Shown here in pieces: positions 1-9,335 of a stretch of DNA of 64,000 nt (the stretch's first letter is position 1; every line of letters starts with the position of its first letter). This stretch comes from Fusibacter sp. 3D3. GTDB lineage: Bacteria > Bacillota > Clostridia > Peptostreptococcales > Acidaminobacteraceae. The stretch is from NCBI RefSeq assembly GCF_001748365.1, contig NZ_BDHH01000007.1:62001-126000 (forward strand), given 5' to 3'. The position numbers and the translations under genes are program-made. The notes under the pieces are model-generated. The model was not told the DNA's origin. It was given only the letters and a program-made list of their open reading frames with translations, and did not search any database.

Positions 1-180
1 CCAAATCGTGTGTTCACAAGAGAGCAGCTTTTGGATCACATTTGGGGTTATGACTTCTTTGGTGAAACGAGAACAGTGGATGTGCATATTAAACGCCTTA
101 GAGAAAAGTTTGAAAAACCGGATAATGGTTGGGAAATCAAAACGGTTTGGGGTGTTGGCTATAAATTTAAATTGGATTAG
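1..180 (+). CDS. OmpR-family response regulator, C-terminal part (5' end outside window)
   Basis: Reading frame 1 is open from the first base to a TAG at 178-180 and gives 59 residues that match the winged-helix DNA-binding end of an OmpR/PhoB regulator. Visible landmarks are [26 protein letters not shown] and the final WGVGYKFK strand, the same layout as the complete regulator at 56594-57298. The receiver domain lies upstream of the window. The histidine kinase starts 16 bases later, so the two form one two-component operon. The signal it senses cannot be read from the sequence. Confidence 0.9.
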   Translation, partial: PNRVFTREQLLDHIWGYDFFGETRTVDVHIKRLREKFEKPDNGWEIKTVWGVGYKFKLD

Positions 181-195
181 AGTTGAGGTGTATTC

Positions 196-1611
196 ATGAA
201 AACAATTTTTCATAAATTTGCCTTTATCTATATTTTAATTTTTTTGATATCCTTTATATTGATTATCATTGGCGTGAGGAGTGTTCTGGATTATTATTTT
301 GTCAGCAATGAATCCGATCTGATCACTCAAAGAGCACAGAACTTTGAAAAAATTGTCAATAGTAAGTATGTCAATAGTATTAGTTTAGATCTTTTACAAG
401 AACAGATTATGCTCCTCGATGGTTATACAGGTGCTAACATATGGCTGTTTACTGAAGAGGGTGCTTTTTATTCGACGTCTAATTCGACTTATGATATGCA
501 GCTTGGTAAGTATCCTTATCTGGCGGATGATATTAAGTCTGTTTTTGAAGGGCGAGAAACAAGTCGAGAAGTCTTGTATGAAGGTATTTCGCAAGATCGC
601 GTTTTAAGAGTGGGCTACCCCTTTCATGTGGGGGATAAGATTTATGCCATGTTCATAAATGTACCAATGCCTGAACTTGAAGATACCATTTCAAAAGTTT
701 CAGTCATTATTTTTATATCTTTGTCAATATCGGGGTTTTTAGCGGTGACTTTGATTTTTATGATCACAAGAAGAATGGGACATGAAATCAAGGTTATTAA
801 TGATGCCGCTAAGTTCATCGCACAAGGGAACTTTGAAAAGAAGATTATTATTAACCGAAAAGATGAACTTGGTGAGCTCGCCGAAAGTTTTAATGCCATG
901 GCAGCGGAACTCAATAAGCAAGAAAATACGAAGAGGATGTTTATCTCTAGTCTGTCTCATGATTTAAGAACACCACTTACAACCATTAAAGGATATACAC
1001 ATGGAATGCTTGATGGGACCATAGAGGCAGATAAACAGGAAAGATATCTTAAAATTGTATCTACGGAAAGCGATCGATTAATTAAAATGATTAATGATTT
1101 ACTGGATTTATCTAAGATGGAAAGTGGTGCTTTGATCCTCAATAAAACAGACTTTGATATGAATGATGTGATTGTAAATGTTTTAGATAGTTTTGAGCAA
1201 AAAATAATTGATAAGCGTATTAAGTTGACCATAGATTTAACGAAAGAAAAAATATTGGCGCATGGAGATATGGCTTCAATCCAAAGGGTAATTTACAATC
1301 TCATGGATAATGCGACTAAATTTGTGAATATGGACGGTGAGATCAGCATTAGAACTGAACTTAAAAATGATAAGTTTTATGTCGGCATTAGTAATTCAGG
1401 CAATGTACTCAGTCCTAAAGAATTGAGTGTCATATGGGATCGGTTTACGAAACTGGACAAATCAAGAGGCCTTGAAAAAAAATCTTCTGGGTTAGGGCTT
1501 TCAATTGTCAAGGAAATCGTCAAAGCACATCATGAAAAGATAGAAGTATATAGCAATGAAGACATTGGTGTTGCCTTTATTTTCACTGTTGCAACACAGA
1601 TTTTTAAATAG
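196..1611 (+). CDS. Membrane sensor histidine kinase (HAMP-HisKA-HATPase)
   Basis: This 471-residue kinase partners the upstream OmpR regulator. Hydrophobic segments at about residues 9-31 and 169-191 bracket an extracellular region of roughly 135 residues. A HAMP linker (about 192-244) and the HisKA dimerisation box follow, with the phospho-acceptor His255 in SLSHDLRTPLT. In the ATPase domain the N box (YNLMDNATKF), the F box (WDRFTKL) and the G2 box (SSGLGLSIV) are clear. The G1 box reads SNSGNV instead of the usual DNGxGI, so the ATP lid is degenerate. The start is ATG with GAGGTG upstream. The ligand is unknown. Confidence 0.9.
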   Translation: MKTIFHKFAFIYILIFLISFILIIIGVRSVLDYYFVSNESDLITQRAQNFEKIVNSKYVNSISLDLLQEQIMLLDGYTGANIWLFTEEGAFYSTSNSTYDMQLGKYPYLADDIKSVFEGRETSREVLYEGISQDRVLRVGYPFHVGDKIYAMFINVPMPELEDTISKVSVIIFISLSISGFLAVTLIFMITRRMGHEIKVINDAAKFIAQGNFEKKIIINRKDELGELAESFNAMAAELNKQENTKRMFISSLSHDLRTPLTTIKGYTHGMLDGTIEADKQERYLKIVSTESDRLIKMINDLLDLSKMESGALILNKTDFDMNDVIVNVLDSFEQKIIDKRIKLTIDLTKEKILAHGDMASIQRVIYNLMDNATKFVNMDGEISIRTELKNDKFYVGISNSGNVLSPKELSVIWDRFTKLDKSRGLEKKSSGLGLSIVKEIVKAHHEKIEVYSNEDIGVAFIFTVATQIFK

Positions 1612-1746
1612 GCACGAATTAATAGGTGTACGGTGTACCTCGTGTCATGCGCATTATAGATCCCAAAGTTTTTTATAAGTTTTCAAAATTGTTCACAAAA
1701 ACTTAAAAATGATATTGTAAGATAGCATAGTGGGAGGTGTATAGAA

Positions 1747-2148
1747 TTGTTCAAAATCAATCCTGAAAAAAGACATAAGAATGCACTAGACCAACTTTTT
1801 TATGACGTTATGGAAGAAAAAGTAAGTTGTGCCGTGAAAAAAGGTGAAAATGTGATCAATACTTTTGATGTAGATGTCAGTGAGACTGACAGAGGTTACA
1901 TCATTGAAGCAGAACTACCGGGGTTTTCAATTGATCAGATCACCATTATTTACGAAGATAATTATTTGAGCATTATTGCTCAAAAACAGGAATCCAATAA
2001 AAGTGATTTTATACGCCGCGAAAGAAGAAATGGTTTGTTTAGACGTAATTTTTTTGTTGAAGATGTTGAAAGAGAAAATATAAAAGCGACTCTTAAACAT
2101 GGCGTTTTGACAATTGAACTTCCAAAAAGCACACATACAGTTTTTTAA
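1747..2148 (+). CDS. Small heat-shock protein, Hsp20/alpha-crystallin family
   Basis: The product is a 133-residue cytoplasmic holdase chaperone that would keep unfolding proteins soluble under stress. The alpha-crystallin domain spans about residues 38-130, from DVDVSETDRGYIIEAELPG to the signature GVLTIELPK, with little C-terminal extension. The start is TTG, chosen because GGGAGG ends 8 bases upstream and no ATG lies near. The htrA gene follows after 22 bases, so a protein-quality-control pair is likely. No CIRCE operator is visible upstream, so HrcA control is not supported. Confidence 0.9.
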   Translation: MFKINPEKRHKNALDQLFYDVMEEKVSCAVKKGENVINTFDVDVSETDRGYIIEAELPGFSIDQITIIYEDNYLSIIAQKQESNKSDFIRRERRNGLFRRNFFVEDVERENIKATLKHGVLTIELPKSTHTVF

Positions 2149-2170
2149 ATTTTTAGTGAGGTGATGACGA

Positions 2171-3613
2171 ATGAATGAAAAAAAAGAGTCTAATATTCAT
2201 GAGACAAATGCAGACTCATCAAAGGACCCGAAAACACTGGAAAATATGTATGTTGAAACTGAGGGCAATGTAGAAGGCAGTGAAGCTGAAATAAGCTTAG
2301 ACGCAGGTGATGCAAAGCAAGAGCCAAGTGAAGTTCTCGAGCTGCAGGCGGAATTAAGTGAAAAAAGTGTATTCGTTGGTGGTGCTGAGTCACATATCAT
2401 CAACGTGACTCAACAGGGTGCTTCGGAGAAAGTTAAAGTTAAGACTGCGCCTAAAGTCAAAAATGTATTAGCGGTATTACTTGCAATTGTGTTAGTGGGT
2501 TCAACTACTTTTACGGTAGGTTACTACCAAGGACAGATTAATCTTCAAGATGAAAAGATTAATGATCGTGTCAATGAGATTCTCGACAAAAATATCAATG
2601 ATAAGGTCTATAATTCGGTTGTTAAGTATTTAGATGAGAAAGGTAATCCGATTACAGTAGGCGATGTGAACATTGCGAGTATTTTCAAAAATGTAAGTCA
2701 TTCTGTAGTGGGACTAACCAGTAAATTGAAATATTTTGATTGGTTTAACAACGAACGCTATACAGAGGGTACAGGATCGGGTGTTATCGTCAAAGAAGAA
2801 TCAGATCGTTATTATATTGTTACTAATTTTCATGTTGTTGACGGTGCCACAGAGGTTGTTGCTGAAATTGTAAGTGAGCAAATCGTACCCGCAACTCTGA
2901 TTGGTTACGATGAAGATTCTGATTTAGCAGTGGTTTCTATCCTAAAATCGGACATTCCAGATGCCTATAAGAATCTGATTAAACCCATTCAGGTGGGGTC
3001 ATCAAGTGATTTAGATGTTGGCGAACCCGCAATAGCGATCGGCAATCCACTGGGTTATAACAACACTGTAACTTATGGTGTCGTAAGTGCTCTTGAGCGC
3101 AAAGTGACGTCGGATCAATCCAATGCGTATATTCAGACAGATGCTGCGATCAATCCAGGAAATTCTGGTGGTGCACTGGTCAATAAAAAAGGTGAACTTA
3201 TCGGCATTAATACGTCTAAGATTTCTGAAACGAGTGTTGAAGGCATTGGCTTTGCAATTCCAACGGATACGATAATGCCAATTGTTGCAGAGCTCATAAA
3301 AAATGGTTATATATCAAAGCCTTATATGGGCATCGGTGGTGTCGATATTGATGAAGAGACTTCCAAATTATACGAGATGCCTATCGGCGTACTGGTAAAA
3401 TATATTTATGAGGATTCGCCTGCACTTAAAGCAGGATTGAAAGAAATGGACGTGATCATAGGCATAGATGATCAAAAGATCTTTACGATGGATGATCTTA
3501 CGACCACTTTATCAAGTTATAAGCCTGGAGACACCGTTACAATAAAAGTCATTAGAGAAGGCAAAGATAAACTTGAATTACCGCTTGTCTTGGGCGATCG
3601 CAATAAAAAATAA
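2171..3613 (+). CDS. htrA: HtrA/DegP-family membrane serine protease with PDZ domain
   Basis: This 480-residue protease would act outside the cytoplasmic membrane on misfolded envelope proteins. An acidic cytoplasmic leader (about 1-90) precedes one membrane segment (about 98-118). The trypsin-like domain carries the triad His221 (TNFHVV), Asp251 (DSDLAVV) and Ser332 (PGNSGGAL). A PDZ domain occupies about 385-475. The unusually long acidic N-terminal arm is typical of Gram-positive HtrA/YyxA proteins. It lies 22 bases after hsp20 and is followed by a strong terminator, so the two probably share a transcript. Confidence 0.95.
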   Translation: MNEKKESNIHETNADSSKDPKTLENMYVETEGNVEGSEAEISLDAGDAKQEPSEVLELQAELSEKSVFVGGAESHIINVTQQGASEKVKVKTAPKVKNVLAVLLAIVLVGSTTFTVGYYQGQINLQDEKINDRVNEILDKNINDKVYNSVVKYLDEKGNPITVGDVNIASIFKNVSHSVVGLTSKLKYFDWFNNERYTEGTGSGVIVKEESDRYYIVTNFHVVDGATEVVAEIVSEQIVPATLIGYDEDSDLAVVSILKSDIPDAYKNLIKPIQVGSSSDLDVGEPAIAIGNPLGYNNTVTYGVVSALERKVTSDQSNAYIQTDAAINPGNSGGALVNKKGELIGINTSKISETSVEGIGFAIPTDTIMPIVAELIKNGYISKPYMGIGGVDIDEETSKLYEMPIGVLVKYIYEDSPALKAGLKEMDVIIGIDDQKIFTMDDLTTTLSSYKPGDTVTIKVIREGKDKLELPLVLGDRNKK

Positions 3614-3641
3614 AGGATAGAATGAATTCAACCCATATAAC

Positions 3642-3673
3642 AAAAAGTGTATAATTTATTTATACACTTTTTT
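3642..3673 (+). terminator. Rho-independent terminator after htrA
   Basis: An AAAAAGTGTATAA arm pairs with TTATACACTTTTTT across a short ATTT loop, and the descending arm ends in a T run. It sits 29 bases after the htrA stop. Confidence 0.8.
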
Positions 3674-3725
3674 GACGTATAATAGGATTAATAAATGGAG
3701 CAGAGTCAAAAGGAGGCGTTAAACG

Positions 3726-5180
3726 ATGGCTATCCAAAATATATATTTTGTACCTCATCCTCCCATTATTATGCAAGAGATTGGTGGGAGAGATGTTGAA
3801 AAAGTTGAGGAGACTGTATCGGCATATCACAAGGTAGCAAAGCAGATTGCTGAAGATAAACCCAAAACAATCGTATTTATCTCCCCACATGGACTATCTT
3901 TTGATAATGGCACTTGTCTCTACGACGCGATTTCTCTCAAAGGCGATTTTGAAATGTTCGGCGAATCTACAATAATTTTTCAAAAAAATATAGATCAAGA
4001 GCTGACAAGGTCTATCGAATCTTTTATGGATGAAAGTGATTTTACGAGTATTTTGATGACGCATGAACTTGTGAAAAGCTACAATCGATCTTTAAAATTA
4101 GATCATGGCGTCATGGTGCCAATGTATTTTATAGATCAGTACTATAGGGACTATCGGGTGGTTCATATAACACCGGGCGGAACATCTTTGTTAGAAAATT
4201 ACAGAATAGGAATGCAGATTCGAAAGGCAACAGAACAAGCAAATGACTGCGTGCTTGTGTGCAGTGGGGATTTATCGCATGCACTCAAAAATTCTGGACC
4301 CTATGCTTTTCATAAAGAGGGACCGATATTGGATCGTGCGATATGTAATGCTGTAAAAAATCAGGATGTCGAGACGTTGCTTACCATAGAAGATACATGC
4401 CTTGAAAATGCAGCTCAATGTGGTCTTAAATCATTTTTAATGGGTTTTGGTGCACTTGATGGCTACGCGTATGAATCTGCCTTATACAGCTATGAGGGGC
4501 CTTTTGGAGTGGGATATATGGTGGCAAGGCTGACGCCACTTGCAAAATCGGATTCTTTTTATGGCACTTTTACTACAAAAAGAGCGCAACTGTTTGATGA
4601 ACGCGTTGGTAGAGAAAGCTTATATGTATCTCTTGCCAGATTAACGATAGCGCATTATTTTAAAACAAGGCGAATGCTTAAGCAAGCCGAGTTTAAAAAG
4701 ATAATTTTAGAATCAGATTTGTATCCTTTTACGGTAGAAGATGTCGCGACTTTTTTAGAGGCTCTATCAGATGAGCGCAAAGGCAGTTTTGTTTCGATTC
4801 ATAAAAAGCATGCTCTCAGAGGGTGTATGGGCACGATTGAACCGGCGTTTTCGGATCTATACGATGAAATCACATACAATGCGATCGTTGCCGCCACAGA
4901 AGATCCAAGATTTAATGAAATTGGTCTGGATGAGATGGCAGATTTAGAGATTACAGTAGATGTGCTCATGCCAAAAGAGTCGGTTCAAAGCCTAGAGGCA
5001 TTCGATGTTAAGCGCTATGGCATGATCGTTGAAAAAGGCCGTAAACAGGGGTTGTTGCTCCCCAATATAGACACCGTGACCAATGTCAAAGAACAATATC
5101 GGATTTGTCTTGATAAAGCGGGGATTTATATGGATCAAGAGGTAAAGCTCTATAGATTTGAAGTGATTCGATTTGAGTAG
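3726..5180 (+). CDS. Memo/LigB-like domain fused to AMMECR1 domain (AmmeMemoRadiSam system B+A)
   Basis: This is a 484-residue fusion. The first ~270 residues look like the Memo/class III extradiol dioxygenase-like fold, starting with VPHPPI and containing SPHG and CSGDLSHAL. Residues ~300-484 are an AMMECR1 domain with LRGCMG and the AATEDPRF block. In many anaerobes these two domains occur with a radical-SAM protein (AmrS) in the AmmeMemoRadiSam system, whose reaction is not established here. No radical-SAM gene is adjacent. The ATG start has AAAAGGAGG upstream. It appears to be a single-gene unit. Confidence 0.85.
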   Translation: MAIQNIYFVPHPPIIMQEIGGRDVEKVEETVSAYHKVAKQIAEDKPKTIVFISPHGLSFDNGTCLYDAISLKGDFEMFGESTIIFQKNIDQELTRSIESFMDESDFTSILMTHELVKSYNRSLKLDHGVMVPMYFIDQYYRDYRVVHITPGGTSLLENYRIGMQIRKATEQANDCVLVCSGDLSHALKNSGPYAFHKEGPILDRAICNAVKNQDVETLLTIEDTCLENAAQCGLKSFLMGFGALDGYAYESALYSYEGPFGVGYMVARLTPLAKSDSFYGTFTTKRAQLFDERVGRESLYVSLARLTIAHYFKTRRMLKQAEFKKIILESDLYPFTVEDVATFLEALSDERKGSFVSIHKKHALRGCMGTIEPAFSDLYDEITYNAIVAATEDPRFNEIGLDEMADLEITVDVLMPKESVQSLEAFDVKRYGMIVEKGRKQGLLLPNIDTVTNVKEQYRICLDKAGIYMDQEVKLYRFEVIRFE

Positions 5181-5214
5181 AAGGCAAGTCAAACAAAATG
5201 GCCTTTTCGGATAA

Positions 5215-5313
5215 ATTAATAAAAATGAGAATATAGACCTAGTGGTGTTCAATGCTTTGAAATTACAAGGGTATGATGATTTGATTCAAATTGCCAACAG
5301 CCCAGAATCTTAA
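5215..5313 (+). pseudogene. Possible remnant of a STAS-like (anti-anti-sigma) domain
   Basis: An open frame without a start codon runs to a TAA at 5311-5313 and encodes about 32 residues including NIDLVVFNALKLQGYDDLI. This resembles the last strand and helix of STAS domains, where a hydrophobic strand is followed by LxxxGLxxLx. There is an in-frame stop just upstream and no ribosome binding site. It may be a decayed gene end or chance. The rest of the 5181-5399 gap shows nothing else. Confidence 0.25.
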
Positions 5314-5399
5314 AAAAATCTAAACTGAATGTAATTTGGTCAAGAATAGTGTAAAATATTAGGTATACAGTCTACAAGTAACTTATAAGGAGCGTAATT

Positions 5400-7802
5400 G
5401 TGAAAGCAAAAATTAAATCGATGTTTAAAGTGGTAATAGTATTACAAATCGTTTCTATGATGATTTTTGGATCTTTTTTGAGTCAACCACTATTTGCAGC
5501 AAGTGAAGGGATACATGTTGTTGAAAATGAAGTGTTTGATCGTGTAACACTTATGTCAGCTTCTGAGGGCAGAATTCTGTTTTCAGATGATGCGGGTTAT
5601 GGCTACCTTGATTATGAAGGGCATATTGTAATTCCTGCACAGTTTGAAGAGGCTGAAGCTTTTAATTCTGGTATCGCTCGAGTGACAACAGCAGAGGGCG
5701 TAGCTTACATTGATTCATTGGGTAAGACGGTCTTTACGCTGAAGGCACTTGCGACAGAACTGGATGTCAATATTGAAGATTTTTATATCTATGAATTCAG
5801 TAATGGTTTGGCTATGGTTGATAATTATGAGAGCATTGGATATATCAATACAACTGGAAAAATGGTAATTCCTTTTGGAACTTACTACGATGGCAATGTT
5901 TTTGGCAATCCTTTAGCACTGGTTTACAACGATGATTATGATCACTTTTTTATAAAAGCGGATGGTAGTAAAGCGTTTGAGACCAAAGCGGACTATGATT
6001 ATTATGCATTTTCAAGTGGCAGAGCTGTGGTTTATGATTCTGCTAGTAGCCAATATGGTTATGTGGATGAATTAGGAAAGTTAGTGGTGCCCTTTACTTT
6101 AGACGATGCCTTTGATTATATAGGAGATATCGCGATTTTTGAAGAAGATGGCAGATATGGTGTTCTTAATAAAAAAGGAACGGTTATTATCAAGCCGACT
6201 TTTAAAAGTGCTCAGATTTCGGATGATGGCTATTTAATTGGTGATGACGGTTTTTTTACAATGATTTTAAGTGACCAAATGAAACCCATTGGCAAATTTT
6301 TAAGCGATTTGAACCCTGATTTTTATGAAAATCTCTATGTTGAAGATGAGGGCATCCATTATGTGTTTAAGGATTTTTCGGGTAATGCATTGACCACTTG
6401 CACTGAATATGCGTATTTAGGCGATCATATTTTTTCAGTGGACGGCGGTAAAATAATAGATACACATGATGTAAAAGCTAATCCTACACAAGCAAATGCT
6501 TTTAATGTAAATGTGGATTATGATTTTAAGTTCGTTGATAATACAGGCAAAGTTGTTCTGGATCTATCTGATTATGATAGTGTTGAACCTTTTAGTGAAG
6601 GCCGTGCAGTTGTTGAAAAGGATGGAAAATATGGTTATATCGATAAAACAGGAACAGTTGTTATCTCCATTCAGTACGAAAGTGCGGGCAATTTTAGTGC
6701 GGGTAAAGCATCAGTCTACCATAATGACAACAGTTATACTCTAGATTTAAATGGAAATATAATAAGTGATGAAGATGACTATGGGAATGGCAATTCTAAC
6801 CCTGCTTTCTATACGATTTCAAAAGAGGGCGATGGCTATGTAGGGATTGCAAGTACTGAAACTGATCAAATTGTGTTGCAACCTAAGTATTCCAGTATTG
6901 AAGATATGGGAAACGATGTGTTTTTATTAGAATCTGATGGACTCTATGGCTATTACGATGCCCAAAAGAACAGATTAGTGGATCCAGCTTATGAAGATAT
7001 GGCTATTTTTCCAACAGATAATGTGATTATAGCAGAGTCTAAAGCGCATTTATATGGTATGACAGATTTGAGCGGTAATGTGCTCGTCGAGTCAAAATAT
7101 GAGTACATCAGTGCCCTAGATAATGGTTTATATGAAATATCAGATGAAAATCAGCTGTCGGGTGTGGTGGATCATAAAGGCAATGTGATCGTTGATGCTG
7201 CATACGATTATGTTGAGGCTTACGTTACAGATCAGGTGCTCGTTTTGGGATTAGAAAAGGGGATTGTTTATTCTACCTTGATCTATGATATGAAGCGTAA
7301 GACGGTGATCAATCGGAATTTAAGTGGTTACCCAATGGCATTAGGAGATCATAGTGTCGTTTTAGAATCAGAAGATGGCGAAGTGAATGTAGTGGGTTTT
7401 AATGGCAATGTTATTTATAGAACGACAGATGTTTTTGTAGAGACTTATGGGGATTACCATCAGTTCATGGATGAGCATGATGTGTACTACATTGTCGATA
7501 AAGCTGGAAAAACTTATCTTGAAAATAATACTTTTGATGATCTATACCTACCAGTGGATTCAGATCATATGATCTTTATGGAAGCGGATAAATTTGGGAT
7601 AGTGGCGCTGGATGGTACAGTAAAGACAAAGGCTTTATACAGTCAAGTCAGTTATTTAAATGATGGTGTTATGGCTGTTTTAGATAATGGTCAATTCGGA
7701 TATATCCATGTTGACGGTCAATACATTGTCAAACTGGGTGAATACGACTATCTTTATAATTTTACCGATGGATTGGGGCTTGTGATTAAAGTGAATGATT
7801 AG
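5400..7802 (+). CDS. Large secreted WG-repeat protein
   Basis: The 800-residue product starts at GTG with AAGGAG upstream. It has a signal peptide (basic KAKIKSMFK, hydrophobic core to about residue 33, then LFAASEG). The rest consists of WG-type repeats throughout, each about 40-60 residues with cores such as YGYVDELGKLVVP, YGYIDKTGTVVI and FGIVALDGTV. WG repeats are thought to form beta-propeller-like or solenoid surfaces, but no enzymatic role is known. No sorting motif or other domain is visible. It is monocistronic with a strong terminator. The function is unknown; surface or export binding is an inference. Confidence 0.85.
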   Translation: MKAKIKSMFKVVIVLQIVSMMIFGSFLSQPLFAASEGIHVVENEVFDRVTLMSASEGRILFSDDAGYGYLDYEGHIVIPAQFEEAEAFNSGIARVTTAEGVAYIDSLGKTVFTLKALATELDVNIEDFYIYEFSNGLAMVDNYESIGYINTTGKMVIPFGTYYDGNVFGNPLALVYNDDYDHFFIKADGSKAFETKADYDYYAFSSGRAVVYDSASSQYGYVDELGKLVVPFTLDDAFDYIGDIAIFEEDGRYGVLNKKGTVIIKPTFKSAQISDDGYLIGDDGFFTMILSDQMKPIGKFLSDLNPDFYENLYVEDEGIHYVFKDFSGNALTTCTEYAYLGDHIFSVDGGKIIDTHDVKANPTQANAFNVNVDYDFKFVDNTGKVVLDLSDYDSVEPFSEGRAVVEKDGKYGYIDKTGTVVISIQYESAGNFSAGKASVYHNDNSYTLDLNGNIISDEDDYGNGNSNPAFYTISKEGDGYVGIASTETDQIVLQPKYSSIEDMGNDVFLLESDGLYGYYDAQKNRLVDPAYEDMAIFPTDNVIIAESKAHLYGMTDLSGNVLVESKYEYISALDNGLYEISDENQLSGVVDHKGNVIVDAAYDYVEAYVTDQVLVLGLEKGIVYSTLIYDMKRKTVINRNLSGYPMALGDHSVVLESEDGEVNVVGFNGNVIYRTTDVFVETYGDYHQFMDEHDVYYIVDKAGKTYLENNTFDDLYLPVDSDHMIFMEADKFGIVALDGTVKTKALYSQVSYLNDGVMAVLDNGQFGYIHVDGQYIVKLGEYDYLYNFTDGLGLVIKVND

Positions 7803-7850
7803 TCAACGATTAACGGGATGAGTTCAAATCTATATTCTATTTAAAATGTA

Positions 7851-7902
7851 AGAGGTTTCTTAGATCATGCGTATCTTCCTTATCTAAGAAACCTCTTTTT
7901 TT
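7851..7902 (+). terminator. Terminator after the WG-repeat gene
   Basis: The arm AGAGGTTTCTTAGAT pairs perfectly with ATCTAAGAAACCTCT and is followed by a T tract. Confidence 0.9.
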
Positions 7903-7948
7903 ATGTAGCGGATGAGTTTGATGCGCACAATTTATTGAGAATTTAACG

Positions 7949-7977
7949 TTGACTTAACAACAATTTGTTCTTAAAGT
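7949..7977 (+). promoter_or_regulatory. Candidate sigma-A promoter for the CheX-like/CheY/CheA-like unit
   Basis: TTGACT at 7949-7954 and TAAAGT at 7972-7977 are 17 bases apart, about 70 bases before the first gene. The -10 is only a fair match. Confidence 0.4.
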
Positions 7978-8048
7978 GATAGAATCCAGAGTATGGTAGC
8001 CTTATATATAAAATTTGACTTTGCTTAGGGCAATGGAGGAGATTGAAG

Positions 8049-8927
8049 ATGTTTAATAAATATTTTGGCCATTATTTACTTTCAAAACATATTATCACGA
8101 AAGAACAACTGATCATTGTGTTATCGGACAAAAACAAGTCGCGTGTAAAATTGGGCGTGTTGGCAATTGACGCGGGTTATATGACTGCAGCTCAAGTTAC
8201 TGAAGTTCATAATCTTCAGGCTAAAAAGGATCGTCGATTTGGGGATCTCGCTATTGAAAATGGATTTCTTACAGAAGAACAACTTGAAGTCCTGTTATCT
8301 AAACAGCAAGAATCTCATACGACTCTTGGTCAGGTTTTAATGGATGAGCAAATAATGAGTTATGATGATTATGAGCAATTGCTTGTTCAATATAAGATAG
8401 ACTCAGGTTTTTCAGATGATGAGATAGAGATTCTTAAATCCAATGACACGGATGCCATTTTGGAATTGTTTCTGGACATGGGGAATACTGAAGAAGTCAA
8501 ATTGTTTAAGGCGTACGTTGAGCTTTTCATTAGGAATATAATTCGATTTGTCGATAGAGATGTGGTGATCGGGAAACCTTATTTGACTGAAGTATATGCC
8601 TATCAAAACTACGCTTCTCAAGATATCGTGGGCTCTTATTCGATGGAAACAGGCTTGTCCGCAAGTGATGATGTCATTATAAAATTTGCAATGGCATATA
8701 CGAATATGTCTATAACAGAAGTTAATGCGATGGCTAAAGATGCAATCGGTGAATTTATGAATTGTCAAAATGGACTGTTTATTTCAAACTTATATCATAA
8801 AGGCATAAACTGTAATATCGAACCACAAGTGTTTAGAGAAAAAGGCGAAATAACAGCGCAGATGAAACTGTTCGTGTTGCCGTGTGATCTACCGTTTGGG
8901 AACGTCGATATTTTATTTAGTATATAG
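8049..8927 (+). CDS. CheX-like phosphatase domain protein with GspE-N-like N-terminal repeats
   Basis: The 292-residue product has two N-terminal helical repeats (about 1-50 and 50-115) of the type LGVLAIDAGYMTAAQVTEV and FGDLAIENGFLTEEQLEVL, resembling the GspE/MshE N-terminal domain. The second half (about 135-292) resembles CheX: it contains the IGEFMNCQNG segment, matching the ExxN...G motif of CheC/CheX/FliY phosphatases. The likely role is dephosphorylating the CheY encoded next door, which is inference. ATG 8049 is preferred over TTG 8043 because GGAGGA lies 8 bases before the ATG. It heads a three-gene unit with only 17 bases to the next gene. Confidence 0.75.
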   Translation: MFNKYFGHYLLSKHIITKEQLIIVLSDKNKSRVKLGVLAIDAGYMTAAQVTEVHNLQAKKDRRFGDLAIENGFLTEEQLEVLLSKQQESHTTLGQVLMDEQIMSYDDYEQLLVQYKIDSGFSDDEIEILKSNDTDAILELFLDMGNTEEVKLFKAYVELFIRNIIRFVDRDVVIGKPYLTEVYAYQNYASQDIVGSYSMETGLSASDDVIIKFAMAYTNMSITEVNAMAKDAIGEFMNCQNGLFISNLYHKGINCNIEPQVFREKGEITAQMKLFVLPCDLPFGNVDILFSI

Positions 8928-8944
8928 AGGGAGTGGTGAAAGGT

Positions 8945-9310
8945 ATGGCTAGAATTTTAATTGTGGATGATTCGGCAATCTCACGGATAAAACTTAAAGA
9001 TATTTTCGAATTAGATTGTCATGAAATCGTTGGTATGGCAGAAGATGGTTTAGAAGGTGTTGAAAAATTTAAAGCCTTAAAACCAGATCTCGTAACACTA
9101 GATGTCACAATGCCTAAGATGAAAGGGCTCGATTGTTTAAAAGAAATTATGACTCTTGATCAAAACGCAAATGTAGTCATGATTTCTGCACTGGGTAAAG
9201 GCGATACGATATTAGAAGCATTAAATGCGGGTGCATTGAATTATATTACAAAACCTTTTGAAGAAAAGCAGGTCCTTAAAACAATTCGTGAGGCATTAGA
9301 GGAGCTGTAG
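8945..9310 (+). CDS. Single-domain response regulator, CheY-like
   Basis: The 121-residue receiver has no output domain. Key residues are visible: Asp8-Asp9 in ILIVDDS, phospho-acceptor Asp53 in TLDVTMP, a Ser in VMISA, and Lys103 in ITKPF. A GTG at 8933 is in frame, but ATG 8945 gives the usual MARILIVDD start with GGAG 11 bases upstream. The CheX-like gene is upstream and the CheA-like kinase is 25 bases downstream, so the three probably form one phosphorelay. Confidence 0.9.
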   Translation: MARILIVDDSAISRIKLKDIFELDCHEIVGMAEDGLEGVEKFKALKPDLVTLDVTMPKMKGLDCLKEIMTLDQNANVVMISALGKGDTILEALNAGALNYITKPFEEKQVLKTIREALEEL

Positions 9311-9335
9311 AGCATTTTATTGCTTGGAGAGGATT

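Noticed and set aside
1612-1660. Partly paired GCACGA...AGGT/ACCT...TCGTG structure after the first kinase gene.
   Set aside because: The stem is interrupted and no T run follows, so a terminator call is not supported.
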